DNA of 64,000 nucleotides from DATJCV01 sp963707665 (GCA_963707665.1 CAVPQU010000011.1:124001-188000); one strand, 5' to 3'; counted from the first letter of the stretch, positions 28,341-37,480 are shown. Numbers and translations: made by a program. Notes: generated from the letters alone by a model not told the origin.

Positions 28341-28991
28341 ATGTTGAAGTTATGCGGTTTTGCCGCCAGCAATTACTACAACAAGGTAAAGCTGGGCTTG
28401 CTGGAAAAAGAGCTGCCGTTTGAAGAGGTGCTGGTGTGGGCTGATCGCAGCGCAGCCTTGCTGGAAAAGTCGCCGCTTGGAAAAGTGCCGTACCTCGAAG
28501 TCGAGCAGGGTGCGCTATGCGAATCCGAGGTGATCGCGGAATACATCGAAGCCGTGTACCCGCAAAAGCCGCTCTTGCCCGCCGACCCGTTCGCCGCCGC
28601 CAAGGTGCGCGAACTGCTGACGTTCCTGGAACTGCATCTGGAACTGGTGGCGCGCGAGCTGTATCCGCAGGCTTTTTTTGGCGGCACGGTATCCGAGGAA
28701 ACCAAGGCCCGTGTGCAAAAACTGCTGAAGCGCCACATTGCCGGTTTCGCCAAACTGGTGCGCTTTGCGCCCTTCATCGCCGGCGACCAGTTCACGCTGG
28801 CTGACTGCGCGGCGATCGTCCATCTGCCGCTGGTGTCACTGGCGACCAAGGCGATTTACGGCGAAGACATGCTGGCCGGACTGCCGGTGCGCGACTACCT
28901 GAAAGCGATGAGCGAGCGGCCGACGGTGCAAAAGGTCAATGCCGATCGCAAGGTCAATACCGAACTGATGATGAAGAATTACGCCAGATGA
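28341..28991 (+). CDS. Glutathione S-transferase family protein
   Basis: 216 residues from the ATG at 28341, six to seven bases after AAGGAG (two other in-frame starts lie at 28335 and 28338). The N-terminal thioredoxin-like half has LCGFAASNYYNKVKLGLLEK and SPLGKVPYLEVEQGALCESE (cis-Pro and the Glu-Ser glutathione contact). The C-terminal half has FIAGDQFTLADCAAIVHLPL. It is a general detoxification enzyme; the substrate is unknown. It stands alone between the pilus locus and a convergent aminotransferase. Confidence 0.88.
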   Translation: MLKLCGFAASNYYNKVKLGLLEKELPFEEVLVWADRSAALLEKSPLGKVPYLEVEQGALCESEVIAEYIEAVYPQKPLLPADPFAAAKVRELLTFLELHLELVARELYPQAFFGGTVSEETKARVQKLLKRHIAGFAKLVRFAPFIAGDQFTLADCAAIVHLPLVSLATKAIYGEDMLAGLPVRDYLKAMSERPTVQKVNADRKVNTELMMKNYAR

Positions 28992-29042
28992 ACCGCGCTT
29001 GATGGCGAGGCTCGATGTCGGGGCGGCGGCATTTTGAATGCG

Positions 29043-29072
29043 GTCGTTCCCGCCGCTTTCAGCAGGAACGAC
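29043..29072. repeat. REP palindrome
   Basis: GTCGTTCCCGCCGC...AGCAGGAACGAC, a solo hairpin-forming element 50 bp after the glutathione transferase stop. It could also serve as its transcription end signal, although no T-run follows. Confidence 0.65.
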
Positions 29073-29142
29073 AAGCAGGTGGAGTGCGTAGCCTGAACAT
29101 GCACAGCCCCGGCGTCGCCGGGGTGCGAATCGAAGAGCCGAT

Positions 29143-29206
29143 CATATACTCCATGCATGGCCACCAGATATCGGACGTGAAATGGCAGTTTAGACCATAT
29201 ACTCCC
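29143..29206 (-). repeat. GGAGTATRTG pair, copy C (53-bp spacing)
   Basis: Reads CATATACTCC at 29143 and CATATACTCCC at 29196, exactly 53 bp apart, so the motif is on the minus strand. The centre contains ACGTCCGATATC. It ends 5 bp before the stop codon of the convergent aminotransferase gene (29212) and has that gene's orientation. Confidence 0.72.
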
Positions 29207-29211
29207 GTTTT

Positions 29212-30393
29212 TTATATTTTTTCCAGGCGTGTCAACGCCGCCTGTAGCGTTTCATCCCGCTTCGCAAAACAAAAGCGCACGATGCCCGATTCCTTCGGTC
29301 GGCTGTAAAACGCCGCCACCGGGATCGCAGCCACGCCGATCTCCGCCGTCAGCCACTGCGCGAATTCGTTTTCCGGCAGCGTGGACACCGCCGAATAATC
29401 AACGCACTGGAAATAGGTGCCGTCCGCCGGCAACAAGCGCAAGCGCGTCTTCTGCAAGCCGGCGCGAAACAGGTCGCGCTTTTTCTGGTAAAACGCCGCC
29501 AGTTGCAGATACGGCGCCGGATCGGCCATGTAGGCAGCAAGGCCGTGCTGCATCGGCGTATTCACGGTAAAGACGTTGAACTGGTGCACCTTGCGAAATT
29601 CGCGCATCAGCGCCGCCGGCGCGGCGACATAGCCGACCTTCCAGCCCGTCACGTGGTAGGTCTTGCCGAAGCTGGAAACGACGAAGGCGCGCGCCGCCAG
29701 TTCCGGCATGCGCGCTACCGATTCGTGTGTCGCGCCGTCGTACACCATGTGTTCGTAGACTTCGTCGGCCAGGATCAGGATGTCGCTACCACGTACGATA
29801 TCGGCCAGCGCGCCGAGGTCGGCCGCAGCCAGCACCGAGCCGGTCGGATTGTGCGGCGAGTTGATGATGATCAGTCGCGTGCGCGCGCTGACCGCCGCCG
29901 CCACTTGCGCCCACGGCACCGCGTAGCCGTCCGGCCCCAGTTCCATGGCGACCGGCACCGCCCGGCCGCCGGCCAGCTCGATCGCCGGCAGGTAGCTGTC
30001 GTAGGCCGGCTCGATGATGATGACTTCGTCGCCGGCATGTACACAGCACAGGATCGCGGTCAGGATCGCCTGGGTGGCGCCGGCAGTGACCGTGATTTCG
30101 CTGACCGGATCGTAGGCGCGCCGATACAGGCGGGCGATCTTGTCGGCGATCGCCTGCCGCAGCGCCGGCACGCCGGTCATCGGCGGGTACTGGTTGTGGC
30201 CTTGCTGCATCGCGCCGGCCACCGCCTGGATCAGCTGCGGATCGCAATCGAAGTCGGGAAAGCCCTGGCCCAGGTTGACCGCGTTTTTTTCCGCCGCCAG
30301 CGCCGACATCAGCGTGAAGATGGTGGTGCCGACTGTCGGCAGGCGCGATGGCAGACGGCTGAAATCAATGGTGGGAGCGAGAGACTGGTTCAT
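29212..30393 (-). CDS. PLP-dependent aminotransferase, class I/II (methionine aminotransferase, YbdL-like)
   Basis: 393 residues. The opening PTVGTTIFTLMSALAAEKNA and VNLGQGFPDFDCDP are characteristic of the YbdL/kynurenine-aminotransferase branch. The PLP lysine lies in SFGKTYHVTGWKVGYVAAP, and the Asn and Tyr contacts in NSPHNPTGSVL and ILADEVYEHMVYDG. The C-terminal Arg motif is GIVRFCFAKRDETL. It transfers an amino group from methionine or aromatic amino acids to a 2-oxo acid. Specificity is inferred from family resemblance only. Confidence 0.88.
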   Translation of the reverse strand: MNQSLAPTIDFSRLPSRLPTVGTTIFTLMSALAAEKNAVNLGQGFPDFDCDPQLIQAVAGAMQQGHNQYPPMTGVPALRQAIADKIARLYRRAYDPVSEITVTAGATQAILTAILCCVHAGDEVIIIEPAYDSYLPAIELAGGRAVPVAMELGPDGYAVPWAQVAAAVSARTRLIIINSPHNPTGSVLAAADLGALADIVRGSDILILADEVYEHMVYDGATHESVARMPELAARAFVVSSFGKTYHVTGWKVGYVAAPAALMREFRKVHQFNVFTVNTPMQHGLAAYMADPAPYLQLAAFYQKKRDLFRAGLQKTRLRLLPADGTYFQCVDYSAVSTLPENEFAQWLTAEIGVAAIPVAAFYSRPKESGIVRFCFAKRDETLQAALTRLEKI

Positions 30394-30426
30394 GGGCGAA
30401 AAATATTCAGGTTGTGCATGTTGCCT

Positions 30427-30491
30427 GTCGTTCCTGCGATCTTAGACGGGAATCCGGTGGCGTTCCCGGCGTATGGCCTGGGCGGGAACGG
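30427..30491. repeat. Two REP palindromes
   Basis: GTCGTTCCTGCG...GACGGGAATCC (30427-30454) and GCGTTCCCGGCGTATGG...GGCGGGAACGGC (30460-30491), both imperfect. They fill the gap between the aminotransferase start and the PIN gene stop, both on the minus strand. Confidence 0.65.
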
Positions 30492-30532
30492 CAGATGAGG
30501 TATCCATGCTGATAAAAATCGAGTGGGAAATT

Positions 30533-31000
30533 TCATTCTAGTGCCGCACCGGCAACCGCGGCCCGCTGCAACAGCCAGGCCTCCGGCTTCATGATGGAAA
30601 ACAGTCCGGCGCGCGCGGTCTTTCTTGCCAGTTTGAGTAAGGCCTTGTCCTTGGTAATCAGTGTTTCGGCCTCGGCGTCGCGCGCCAGCTCGAGAAATTT
30701 CTGGTCGTCCGCATCCTTGCACAGGGGCAGGCGGATTTCCATTTCCGCTGGCTGCGCCTCGAAGGCGAGGCAGGTAATCAGCGCATCGAATTCGTGTTCG
30801 GCTTGCGGGCGCAGCGTGTCGTCCAGCGCCAGATGCGCGTAGCCCAGCACGATCTGCCATTCGCGCCGGCAATCGGCGCGCGTCACCGCCTGCAGGCTGC
30901 CGTCGCGCAGCGCCGTCAGCAGCGCGGCCCAGCGCGGATCGCGAAAGACGAACAGGTCGAGGCAGACATTGGTGTCGATGACGACGCGATTCGGTATCAT
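30533..31000 (-). CDS. PIN-domain putative toxin (orphan)
   Basis: 155 residues from the ATG at 31000; the open frame extends further upstream but only as the antisense of yaaA. The PIN nuclease core is visible: VVIDTNVCLDLF near the N-terminus, the glutamate in ADCRREWQIVLGY, the aspartates in LCKDADDQKFLELA, and TLITKDKALLKLA near the end. This fits the family annotated as toxin of a toxin-antitoxin system. No antitoxin gene adjoins it: the neighbour is divergent yaaA only 30 bp away. It may be a solitary RNase rather than a working toxin. Confidence 0.82.
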   Translation of the reverse strand: MIPNRVVIDTNVCLDLFVFRDPRWAALLTALRDGSLQAVTRADCRREWQIVLGYAHLALDDTLRPQAEHEFDALITCLAFEAQPAEMEIRLPLCKDADDQKFLELARDAEAETLITKDKALLKLARKTARAGLFSIMKPEAWLLQRAAVAGAALE

Positions 31001-31030
31001 GGCGCCAACTTGCTGATTGAAATGTAGAAC

Positions 31031-31807
31031 ATGCTGATAGTCCTGTCGCCTGCCAAATCCCTCGATTACGAAACGCCGCCCACCACCGAACTGCATACCC
31101 AGCCTGATTTCATTGCGCGCTCGGCGCAACTGGTCGACATCCTGAAGGCCTATTCGCCGGCGCAGATCGCCAGCCTGATGCGCATTTCCGATCCGCTGGC
31201 GCAGTTGAACGCGGAGCGCTACGCTGCCTGGTCGCCCAAATTCATTCGCAGAAATTCCAAGCAGGCGCTGCTGGCCTTCAACGGCGACGTCTATGCCGGC
31301 TTGCAGGCAGCGACCTTGAGCCCGGCCCAGCTCGATTACGCGCAGTCGCATATCCGAATTTTATCGGGATTGTACGGCCTGCTGCGCCCGCTCGATCTGA
31401 TGCAGCCGTATCGGCTGGAAATGGGCACGCGCCTGGCCAATCCCGCCGGTCGCGACTTGTACGCCTACTGGGGCGAAACCGTTACCGCAACTCTGAATCA
31501 ATTGCTGGCCGAGCGACGCGCACAGGTACTGGTCAATCTGGCGTCGGAAGAATACTTCAAGGTGGTACGGCGTGCGCAACTGGGGTATCCGGTCATCACG
31601 CCGGTGTTCGAAGACTGGAAGAACGGCAAGTACAAGATCATTTCCTTCTACGCCAAACGAGCGCGCGGCCTGATGGCGCGTTACGCCGCGCTCCACCACA
31701 TTGCGCAGCCGCAACGGCTGCAGGAGTTTGCCGAGGAAGGCTATGCATTTGCGGCGGACAGTTCGGATGCGACGACGTGGGTTTTTCGGCGCCGCCTCAG
31801 CGCATAA
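31031..31807 (+). CDS. yaaA: Peroxide stress protein YaaA (DUF328)
   Basis: 258 residues. The hallmark MLIVLSPAKSLDYETPP opens it, and ILSGLYGLLRPLDLMQPYRL, VLVNLASEEYFKVV and ISFYAKRARGLMARY are all conserved in the UPF0246/YaaA family. In E. coli YaaA lowers intracellular free iron and limits Fenton damage during hydrogen peroxide stress. It is divergent to the PIN gene and followed by a strong bidirectional terminator. Confidence 0.95.
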   Translation: MLIVLSPAKSLDYETPPTTELHTQPDFIARSAQLVDILKAYSPAQIASLMRISDPLAQLNAERYAAWSPKFIRRNSKQALLAFNGDVYAGLQAATLSPAQLDYAQSHIRILSGLYGLLRPLDLMQPYRLEMGTRLANPAGRDLYAYWGETVTATLNQLLAERRAQVLVNLASEEYFKVVRRAQLGYPVITPVFEDWKNGKYKIISFYAKRARGLMARYAALHHIAQPQRLQEFAEEGYAFAADSSDATTWVFRRRLSA

Positions 31808-31825
31808 GCGCCGACAAGTGGAAAT

Positions 31826-31854
31826 AAAAAAAGCCTCCGATGCGAGGCTTTTTT
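31826..31854. terminator. Bidirectional Rho-independent terminator
   Basis: A seven-base A-run, GCCTC, loop CGATGC, GAGGC and a six-base T-run. The stem can be read from both strands. It lies between the convergent ends of yaaA (31807) and bamD (31873) and can stop both. Confidence 0.88.
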
Positions 31855-31872
31855 CGATGCGAGAGCAGGGGC

Positions 31873-32670
31873 TTACCAGATTTTCCACCACGGCGCTTTC
31901 TTGGCGCGGCCACCGAGGGCGACCTCGCTGTTCGGGAAGTTCAGCTTCAGCACCCGCTGGGCGTCGTCACGCAATTCCGGCAGGCCGAGTGCGTCGTAGG
32001 AGCGCACCATGATGTACAGCGCTTCCTCGATGGCCGGCGCCTCGCGGTATTCGGAGACCGCAGTTTGGGCACGGTTGGCAGCCGCCAGGTAGGCGCCGCG
32101 CCGGTAATAATAATCGGCTACGTGCACTTCGTGCTGCGCCATGGCGTTGACCAGGTACTTCAGGCGCGCGGCCGAGTCCTTGGCGTACACGCTATCGGGA
32201 AAACGCTCGACCAGCAGCTTGAACGAATCGAAGGCTTCACGCGCCGCCTTCGGGTCGCGCTCGGTCGCATCTTCGCTGACCAGGAAATCGAACAGGCTGA
32301 CCTTGTCATTGAAGTTGATCAGCCCGCGCAGGTAATACATGTAGTCGACATTCGGATGATTCGGGTGCAGCTTGATGAAGCGCTCGACCGCTGCCAGGGC
32401 CTGCGGCTGGTCGCCTTGCCGGTAATGCGCATAGGCAATTTCCATCTGCGCCTGTTGCGCATAGGTGCCGAACGGGTAGCGCGATTCGAGTTTTTCAAAG
32501 TACTTGATGGCCTTGTCGTAGCCGCCGGCCGACAGTTCGTCGTGCGCCTCCGCGTATAATTTGGAAGCGGACCAGTTGGCGGTTTCGTCGGGTGCTTCGG
32601 AGAACACGCCGCATCCCGATAACGAGAATACAAACAGCACAACGAGCAGCTTCGATAAATTTTTTTGCAT
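31873..32670 (-). CDS. bamD: Outer membrane assembly lipoprotein BamD (ComL)
   Basis: 265 residues. The signal peptide with lipobox KLLVVLFVFSLSGC makes it an outer-membrane lipoprotein facing the periplasm. TPR repeats follow: AGGYDKAIKYFEKLESRYPF, AYAHYRQGDQPQALAAVERF, then DFLVSEDATERDPKAAREAF and ARLKYLVNAMAQHEVHVADY. BamD is the essential partner of BamA in beta-barrel insertion, which matters here for MshL and the efflux channel. It is divergent to rluD. Confidence 0.95.
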   Translation of the reverse strand: MQKNLSKLLVVLFVFSLSGCGVFSEAPDETANWSASKLYAEAHDELSAGGYDKAIKYFEKLESRYPFGTYAQQAQMEIAYAHYRQGDQPQALAAVERFIKLHPNHPNVDYMYYLRGLINFNDKVSLFDFLVSEDATERDPKAAREAFDSFKLLVERFPDSVYAKDSAARLKYLVNAMAQHEVHVADYYYRRGAYLAAANRAQTAVSEYREAPAIEEALYIMVRSYDALGLPELRDDAQRVLKLNFPNSEVALGGRAKKAPWWKIW

Positions 32671-32730
32671 GGTGTTTGGCCGGAATGCGTATAAATAAGG
32701 GACTGATTATAGCTGAAGCGATTTGCCGTG

Positions 32731-33795
32731 ATGCCAGTTAAACAGCCGGCGTCGGCTAAAAACGCGCGCCGCGGCGAAATCGGCGAAAACGACCCGGAAA
32801 CCGTTGATTCCGCGGACGATTGGAGCGATGACGCGGTGGCGGAAATGGCCCCGATCCAGCTGCATCTGAGCGCGGCCGACGGCGGTGTGCGGCTCGACAA
32901 GGTATTGTCGCAGCATATTCCGCAGTTTTCGCGCGGCCGCATCCAGCACTGGATCGAGAATGGGCGTGTCACGCTCGACGGTACGGTGGCGCACATGAAG
33001 AGCACGGTATTCGGTGATGAAGCGGTGCTGGTGCTGCCGCAGGCGGCGCCGGAAGAGATCGCGTTTCAGCCGGAACCGATGCCGCTGGCCATCATCGCCG
33101 AGGATGACGCGATCCTGGTGCTCGACAAGCCGGCCGGGCTGGTGGTGCACCCCGCTGCCGGCAATTGGTCAGGCACCTTGCTGAACGGCTTGCTGCATCA
33201 TTGCCCGGCGCTGTCCGGCGTGCCGCGCGCTGGCATCGTGCATCGGCTGGATAAAGACACCAGCGGCTTGATGGTGGTGGCGAAAACGCTGGAGGCCCAT
33301 ACCGACCTGGTGCGGCAACTGCAGGCGCGCAGCGTGCAGCGCGAATACCTGGCGCTGGTGTGGGGCACGCCGCACGCCGGCGGCACTGTCGAGGGCGCGA
33401 TCGGCCGTCATCCGCGCGATCGCATCAAGATGGCCGTGCTCGAAACCGAACGTGCGAAACCGGCCCGTACTCACTATCAGCGACTGGCCACCGGCCAACT
33501 GGATGGGCGCGCGGTCAGCCTGGTGCGCTGCCAGCTGGAAACCGGGCGCACCCATCAAATTCGTGTCCACATGCACTCTCTGGGCTGGCCGCTGGTGGGC
33601 GATGCCTTGTATGGGAAGACGCATCTGGCATCGGTATTTCCGCGGCAGGCATTGCAGGCGTGGCGGCTGGGACTGATGCATCCGGTCACGCATGCGCAAT
33701 GCGCCTGGCGCGTACCGCTGGCGCCGGACTTTGCGACCTTGCTGACGCGCGCCGGCATCGATTGGCAGCAGCTGCTTGAATCGGCAGCGGAGTAG
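32731..33795 (+). CDS. rluD: Ribosomal large subunit pseudouridine synthase D
   Basis: 354 residues from the ATG at 32731; a GTG one codon earlier is also possible. An acidic leader of about 40 residues precedes the S4 RNA-binding domain (RLDKVLSQHIPQFSRGRIQH). The catalytic domain carries HRLDKDTSGLMVVAKT, with the catalytic Asp near residue 174, and ETGRTHQIRVHMHSLGWPLV. RluD makes the pseudouridines in helix 69 of 23S rRNA. It is divergent from bamD, and pgeF follows within 3 bp, as in many proteobacteria. Confidence 0.95.
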   Translation: MPVKQPASAKNARRGEIGENDPETVDSADDWSDDAVAEMAPIQLHLSAADGGVRLDKVLSQHIPQFSRGRIQHWIENGRVTLDGTVAHMKSTVFGDEAVLVLPQAAPEEIAFQPEPMPLAIIAEDDAILVLDKPAGLVVHPAAGNWSGTLLNGLLHHCPALSGVPRAGIVHRLDKDTSGLMVVAKTLEAHTDLVRQLQARSVQREYLALVWGTPHAGGTVEGAIGRHPRDRIKMAVLETERAKPARTHYQRLATGQLDGRAVSLVRCQLETGRTHQIRVHMHSLGWPLVGDALYGKTHLASVFPRQALQAWRLGLMHPVTHAQCAWRVPLAPDFATLLTRAGIDWQQLLESAAE

Positions 33796-33798
33796 GGC

Positions 33799-34551
33799 AT
33801 GGAATTCATTCGCGCCACGTGGGACCAGGCGCCAGCCAAGGTCGGCAGTCTGATTACGCTGCGTGGCGGCGGCGTCAGTGCCGCCCCCTACGATGACGGC
33901 AACGGCGGTGGCGGCCTGAACCTGGGCACGCACGTCGGCGACGATCCGGCTTGCGTGGAGCGCAATCGCCGCTTGTTGCGACAGGTTTTACCGGCCGAGC
34001 CGGCCTGGTTGTCGCAGGTGCATGGTACGCGCGTGGTGGATGCTGCCACGGTCGGCAGCGTGCCGCCGTCAGCGGACGCCAGCATCGCCACCCAACCCGG
34101 CGTCGTGTGCGCGGTCCTGACTGCCGATTGTTTGCCGGTATTGCTGTGCGACCGCGCCGGCCGCGTAGTTGGTGCCGCGCATGCGGGCTGGCGCGGACTG
34201 CAGGCTGGCGTGCTGGAGCGCACGCTGGAAGCGATGCGGACGGCCGGTGCGGCGGATATTCTTGCCTGGCTGGGACCGGCGATCGGCCCGCAGGCGTTTG
34301 AGGTCGGCGCCGAGGTGCGGCAAGCCTTCGTCGAGCAGGACGCGGCTGCGGGCAACGCGTTTGCACCGACCATGACGTGCGGCAAATATCGTGCCGATAT
34401 TTACCAGCTGGCACGCATGCGCCTGCACAATGCTGGTGTCGAGTCGATTTCCGGCGGCGGCCGCTGTACGGTCGCCGAGCGCGAGAGCTTCTATTCGTAT
34501 CGCCGCGATGGCGTCACCGGGCGCATGGGTTCCTTCATCTGGCTGGCTTGA
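33799..34551 (+). CDS. pgeF: Peptidoglycan editing factor PgeF (YfiH/laccase-domain family)
   Basis: 250 residues. The conserved metal-site blocks are present: LSQVHGTRVVDA, VLTADCLPVLLCDRAGRVVG, AAHAGWRGLQAGVLERTLEA, AWLGPAIGPQAFEVG and the C-terminal RDGVTGRMGSFIWL. The family was once called multicopper polyphenol oxidase; in E. coli it removes wrongly incorporated amino acids from peptidoglycan precursors. The start lies 3 bp past the rluD stop, so it is co-transcribed with rluD. Confidence 0.93.
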   Translation: MEFIRATWDQAPAKVGSLITLRGGGVSAAPYDDGNGGGGLNLGTHVGDDPACVERNRRLLRQVLPAEPAWLSQVHGTRVVDAATVGSVPPSADASIATQPGVVCAVLTADCLPVLLCDRAGRVVGAAHAGWRGLQAGVLERTLEAMRTAGAADILAWLGPAIGPQAFEVGAEVRQAFVEQDAAAGNAFAPTMTCGKYRADIYQLARMRLHNAGVESISGGGRCTVAERESFYSYRRDGVTGRMGSFIWLA

Positions 34552-34575
34552 AACAACGCATGGCGGCGGCGCCGG

Positions 34576-34815
34576 TCAGACGTCCGGCGTCGGGGTTGGC
34601 TGACTATTTTTCGCCGCATCGGCATCGGAGCCAAGGGATTTTTCTTGTTGCGCGCGGGCGCGCCGCCGCCTTCCACGGCTGCCTCCGATGTACAAAATAA
34701 TTGTCAAAGGCAACACACCGTATAGCAAAAACGTCATAATGGCTGCAACCACGGAGTGCTCGGTAATGGCCATCATCAGTACCACATATATCCACGCGAT
34801 TGCTACGATATGCAT
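34576..34815 (-). CDS. Small membrane protein of unknown function
   Basis: 79 residues from the ATG at 34815 with AGGAGCC seven bases upstream. Two hydrophobic segments (IVAIAWIYVVLMMAITEHSV and VAAIMTFLLYGVLPLTIILY) are followed by a basic stretch GGSRGRRRRARAQQ and a polar tail. It resembles small conserved inner-membrane proteins common in Burkholderiales. No function is known. It sits between convergent pgeF and divergent phaC. Confidence 0.75.
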   Translation of the reverse strand: MHIVAIAWIYVVLMMAITEHSVVAAIMTFLLYGVLPLTIILYIGGSRGRRRRARAQQEKSLGSDADAAKNSQPTPTPDV

Positions 34816-34869
34816 AACGACAGGCTCCTGCGATAAACCGTAACCATACGTGAGAACAAGGATTCGCGC

Positions 34870-36588
34870 ATGACTGCTCCGCACCCAGAAAACCCCTATG
34901 CCGGTTGGCTGGCACAGGTTTCGGACCCCGTTGCGTGGCAGTCGTGGCTGCAGCCCGCGGCTCAGCCGGATAGCCGTTCTCTGACCGCCAAACTGGAGGA
35001 GCTGGGCATCACGCTTGATCCGGCGGTGGTATCGCAGCTGCAGCAGGATTACGTCCAGCAATTTTCCGCATTGTGGCGCGATGTGCTAAGCGCCAAAGCA
35101 CCGCCGATGGCGGACAAGCGCTTTTCCGCTTCGGCCTGGACTTCAAACCCGCTATTTGCCTTTAACGCGGCGGCGTATCTCCTCAATTCGCAATTTCTGG
35201 CGAGCTTGACCGAGGCCGTCCAGGCGCCGCCGAAAGTGAAACGGAAAATCCGCTTCGCCGTACAGCAGATGGTGGATGCGGTCTCGCCGGCGAACTTCCT
35301 GGCGACCAATCCGGAAGCCCAGCAAAAAATCCTTGAAACCGGCGGCGAGAGCCTGAGCGCGGGTGTGGCCCACCTGCTTGCCGACCTGCAAAAGGGCCGG
35401 ATCTCTCAAACCGACGAGGCTGCGTTCGAGGTCGGGAAAAGCGTCGCCAATACCGAAGGTGCGGTGGTTTTTGAAAACGAGATTTTCCAGCTGATCCAGT
35501 ACAAGCCGCAAACTCGCACCGTGTATGAACGACCATTGCTGATGGTGCCGCCATGTATCAACAAGTTCTACATCATGGATCTGCAACCGGACAATTCACT
35601 GGTGCGCTACGCGGTGGAGCAGGGGCATACCATCTTTTTGATTTCCTGGCGCAATCCGGATGACTCATTGGGCTATCTGACCTGGGATGATTACGTCGAA
35701 GATGCGGTCATCAAGGCGATCCATGTTGTACAGGAAATTTCCGGCCAGCCCCAGATCAATACGCTCGGCTTCTGTGTCGGCGGAACGCTGCTGGCCAGCG
35801 CGCTGGCGGTACTGTACGCGCGTGGCGAGAAACCGGTTGCCAGCCTGAGCCTGCTCACCTCGCTGCTGGATTATTCTGACACCGGCGTTCTCGAGGTATA
35901 CATTGATGAGATGCAGGTAGCGATGCGCGAACAGAGCATCGGCCGTGGCGGGCTGATGCCGGGGCGCGATTTCACCGCGGCTTTTTCCAGTCTGCGGCCG
36001 AATGACCTGGTTTGGAATTACGTTGAATCGAGTTACCTGAAGGGCGAAACGCCGCGTGCCTTCGATTTGTTGTACTGGAACGCTGACAGCACCAATGTGC
36101 CGGGTCCGATGTTTTGCTATTACCTGCGCAATTTGTACCTGGAAAACAGCTTGCGGACACCGCGCCGGCTGACGCTGTGTGGCGAGCCGGTCGATCTCGG
36201 CAAGATCAGTGCGCCCACCTTTATTTACGGTTCGCGCGAGGATCATATCGTGCCGTGGCAAGCCGCGTATGCATCCACCTCCTTGCTCAACCCGAAAAAA
36301 CCAAATCGCAACCGTTTCATCCTCGGCGCTTCCGGCCATATCGCCGGCGTGATCAATCCGCCTGCCAAGAAGAAGCGCAGTTACTGGCGCAATGACAAGC
36401 CTGCCGCCGATGCCGCCACATGGTTGCGCACGGCGCAGGAGCATGCCGGCAGCTGGTGGCCGGAATGGTCGGCGTTCCTGGCCGAGTACGGCGGCGTGCA
36501 GGTGGCGGCGCCGCGCAAATATGGCAATACAACGTACAAACCGGTCGAGCCGGCGCCGGGGCGCTATGTACGGGTACGTTCTGATTGA
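34870..36588 (+). CDS. phaC: Class I polyhydroxyalkanoate synthase PhaC
   Basis: 572 residues. The lipase-like box GFCVGGTLL holds the catalytic Cys302. The rest of the triad is Asp458 in SREDHIVPW and His490 in LGASGHIAGVINPP, all at the expected places. The length and N-terminal domain fit class I synthases that polymerise 3-hydroxybutyryl-CoA. AAGGA precedes the ATG. phaB follows after 33 bp and phaR after that; no phaA thiolase gene is in the window, so thiolase must come from elsewhere. Confidence 0.96.
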   Translation: MTAPHPENPYAGWLAQVSDPVAWQSWLQPAAQPDSRSLTAKLEELGITLDPAVVSQLQQDYVQQFSALWRDVLSAKAPPMADKRFSASAWTSNPLFAFNAAAYLLNSQFLASLTEAVQAPPKVKRKIRFAVQQMVDAVSPANFLATNPEAQQKILETGGESLSAGVAHLLADLQKGRISQTDEAAFEVGKSVANTEGAVVFENEIFQLIQYKPQTRTVYERPLLMVPPCINKFYIMDLQPDNSLVRYAVEQGHTIFLISWRNPDDSLGYLTWDDYVEDAVIKAIHVVQEISGQPQINTLGFCVGGTLLASALAVLYARGEKPVASLSLLTSLLDYSDTGVLEVYIDEMQVAMREQSIGRGGLMPGRDFTAAFSSLRPNDLVWNYVESSYLKGETPRAFDLLYWNADSTNVPGPMFCYYLRNLYLENSLRTPRRLTLCGEPVDLGKISAPTFIYGSREDHIVPWQAAYASTSLLNPKKPNRNRFILGASGHIAGVINPPAKKKRSYWRNDKPAADAATWLRTAQEHAGSWWPEWSAFLAEYGGVQVAAPRKYGNTTYKPVEPAPGRYVRVRSD

Positions 36589-36621
36589 AATGATCGCACT
36601 ACCATTAAAAAGGAGACGACA

Positions 36622-37362
36622 ATGACACGACGCATCGCATATGTAACGGGTGGAATGGGTGGCATCGGGACTCCGATTTGCCGCCGCTTGTGCGCAGAAG
36701 GGTATACGGTGGTGGCCGGCTGTGGCCCGAATTCCCAGCGCAAGGACAAGTGGCTGGCCGACATGCGCGCGCAGGGTCTGGATATCCATGCGTCCGAAGG
36801 CAACGTGTCGGACTGGGATTCGACCAAGGCGGCATTTGACAAGGTGAAGGCGGAAATTGGCGAAATTGACGTGCTTGTGAATAATGCCGGCATTACTCGC
36901 GACGGCCAGTTCCGCAAGATGAGCAAGGATGACTGGGACGCGGTGATCGATACCAACCTGAATTCCCTGTTCAACGTCACCAAGCAGGTGATCGACGGCA
37001 TGGCCGATCGCGGTTGGGGTCGCATCATCAATATCTCTTCGGTCAACGGGCAAAAAGGCCAGTTCGGGCAGACCAACTATTCGACCGCGAAAGCGGGGAT
37101 TCACGGCTTCACGATGGCGTTGGCGCAGGAAGTGGCAACCAAGGGCGTGACCGTGAATACCGTCTCGCCAGGTTATGTCGGTACCGATATGGTGCGCTCG
37201 ATCCGGCCGGATGTGCTGGAAAAAATCGTCTCCGGAATTCCGCTCAAACGCCTGGGTGAACCGAGCGAAATTGCGTCGATCGTGGCGTGGATTGCCTCGG
37301 AAGAGGGTGGCTACGCAACCGGCTCCGATTTTTCCCTGAACGGCGGCCTGCACATGGGCTAG
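36622..37362 (+). CDS. phaB: Acetoacetyl-CoA reductase PhaB
   Basis: 246 residues, NADPH-dependent short-chain reductase. The nucleotide motif TGGMGGIG is at residues 9-16, NNAG at 87-90, and the catalytic Ser140, Tyr153 and Lys157 in NISSVNGQKGQFGQTNYSTA and the following Lys. It makes (R)-3-hydroxybutyryl-CoA for PhaC. AAGGAGACG precedes the start. It is co-transcribed with phaC; a 10-bp-stem hairpin follows its stop. Confidence 0.95.
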   Translation: MTRRIAYVTGGMGGIGTPICRRLCAEGYTVVAGCGPNSQRKDKWLADMRAQGLDIHASEGNVSDWDSTKAAFDKVKAEIGEIDVLVNNAGITRDGQFRKMSKDDWDAVIDTNLNSLFNVTKQVIDGMADRGWGRIINISSVNGQKGQFGQTNYSTAKAGIHGFTMALAQEVATKGVTVNTVSPGYVGTDMVRSIRPDVLEKIVSGIPLKRLGEPSEIASIVAWIASEEGGYATGSDFSLNGGLHMG

Positions 37363-37370
37363 CGCGGCAA

Positions 37371-37398
37371 GCTGGCGCGCATTGTCTCGCGCGCCAGC
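37371..37398. terminator. GC-rich hairpin after phaB
   Basis: GCTGGCGCGC, 8-nt loop, GCGCGCCAGC: a perfect 10-bp stem 8 bp after the phaB stop, with no T-run. It may end phaCB transcription partially or stabilise the mRNA 3' end before phaR, which has its own upstream AT-rich region. Confidence 0.5.
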
Positions 37399-37480
37399 CG
37401 GTCGATGCATTGCAATAAATTCTGCAGCGTAACGGAAACTTGCATAATCGTTCGTTTTTACGCAATATGACGGCAACCGG

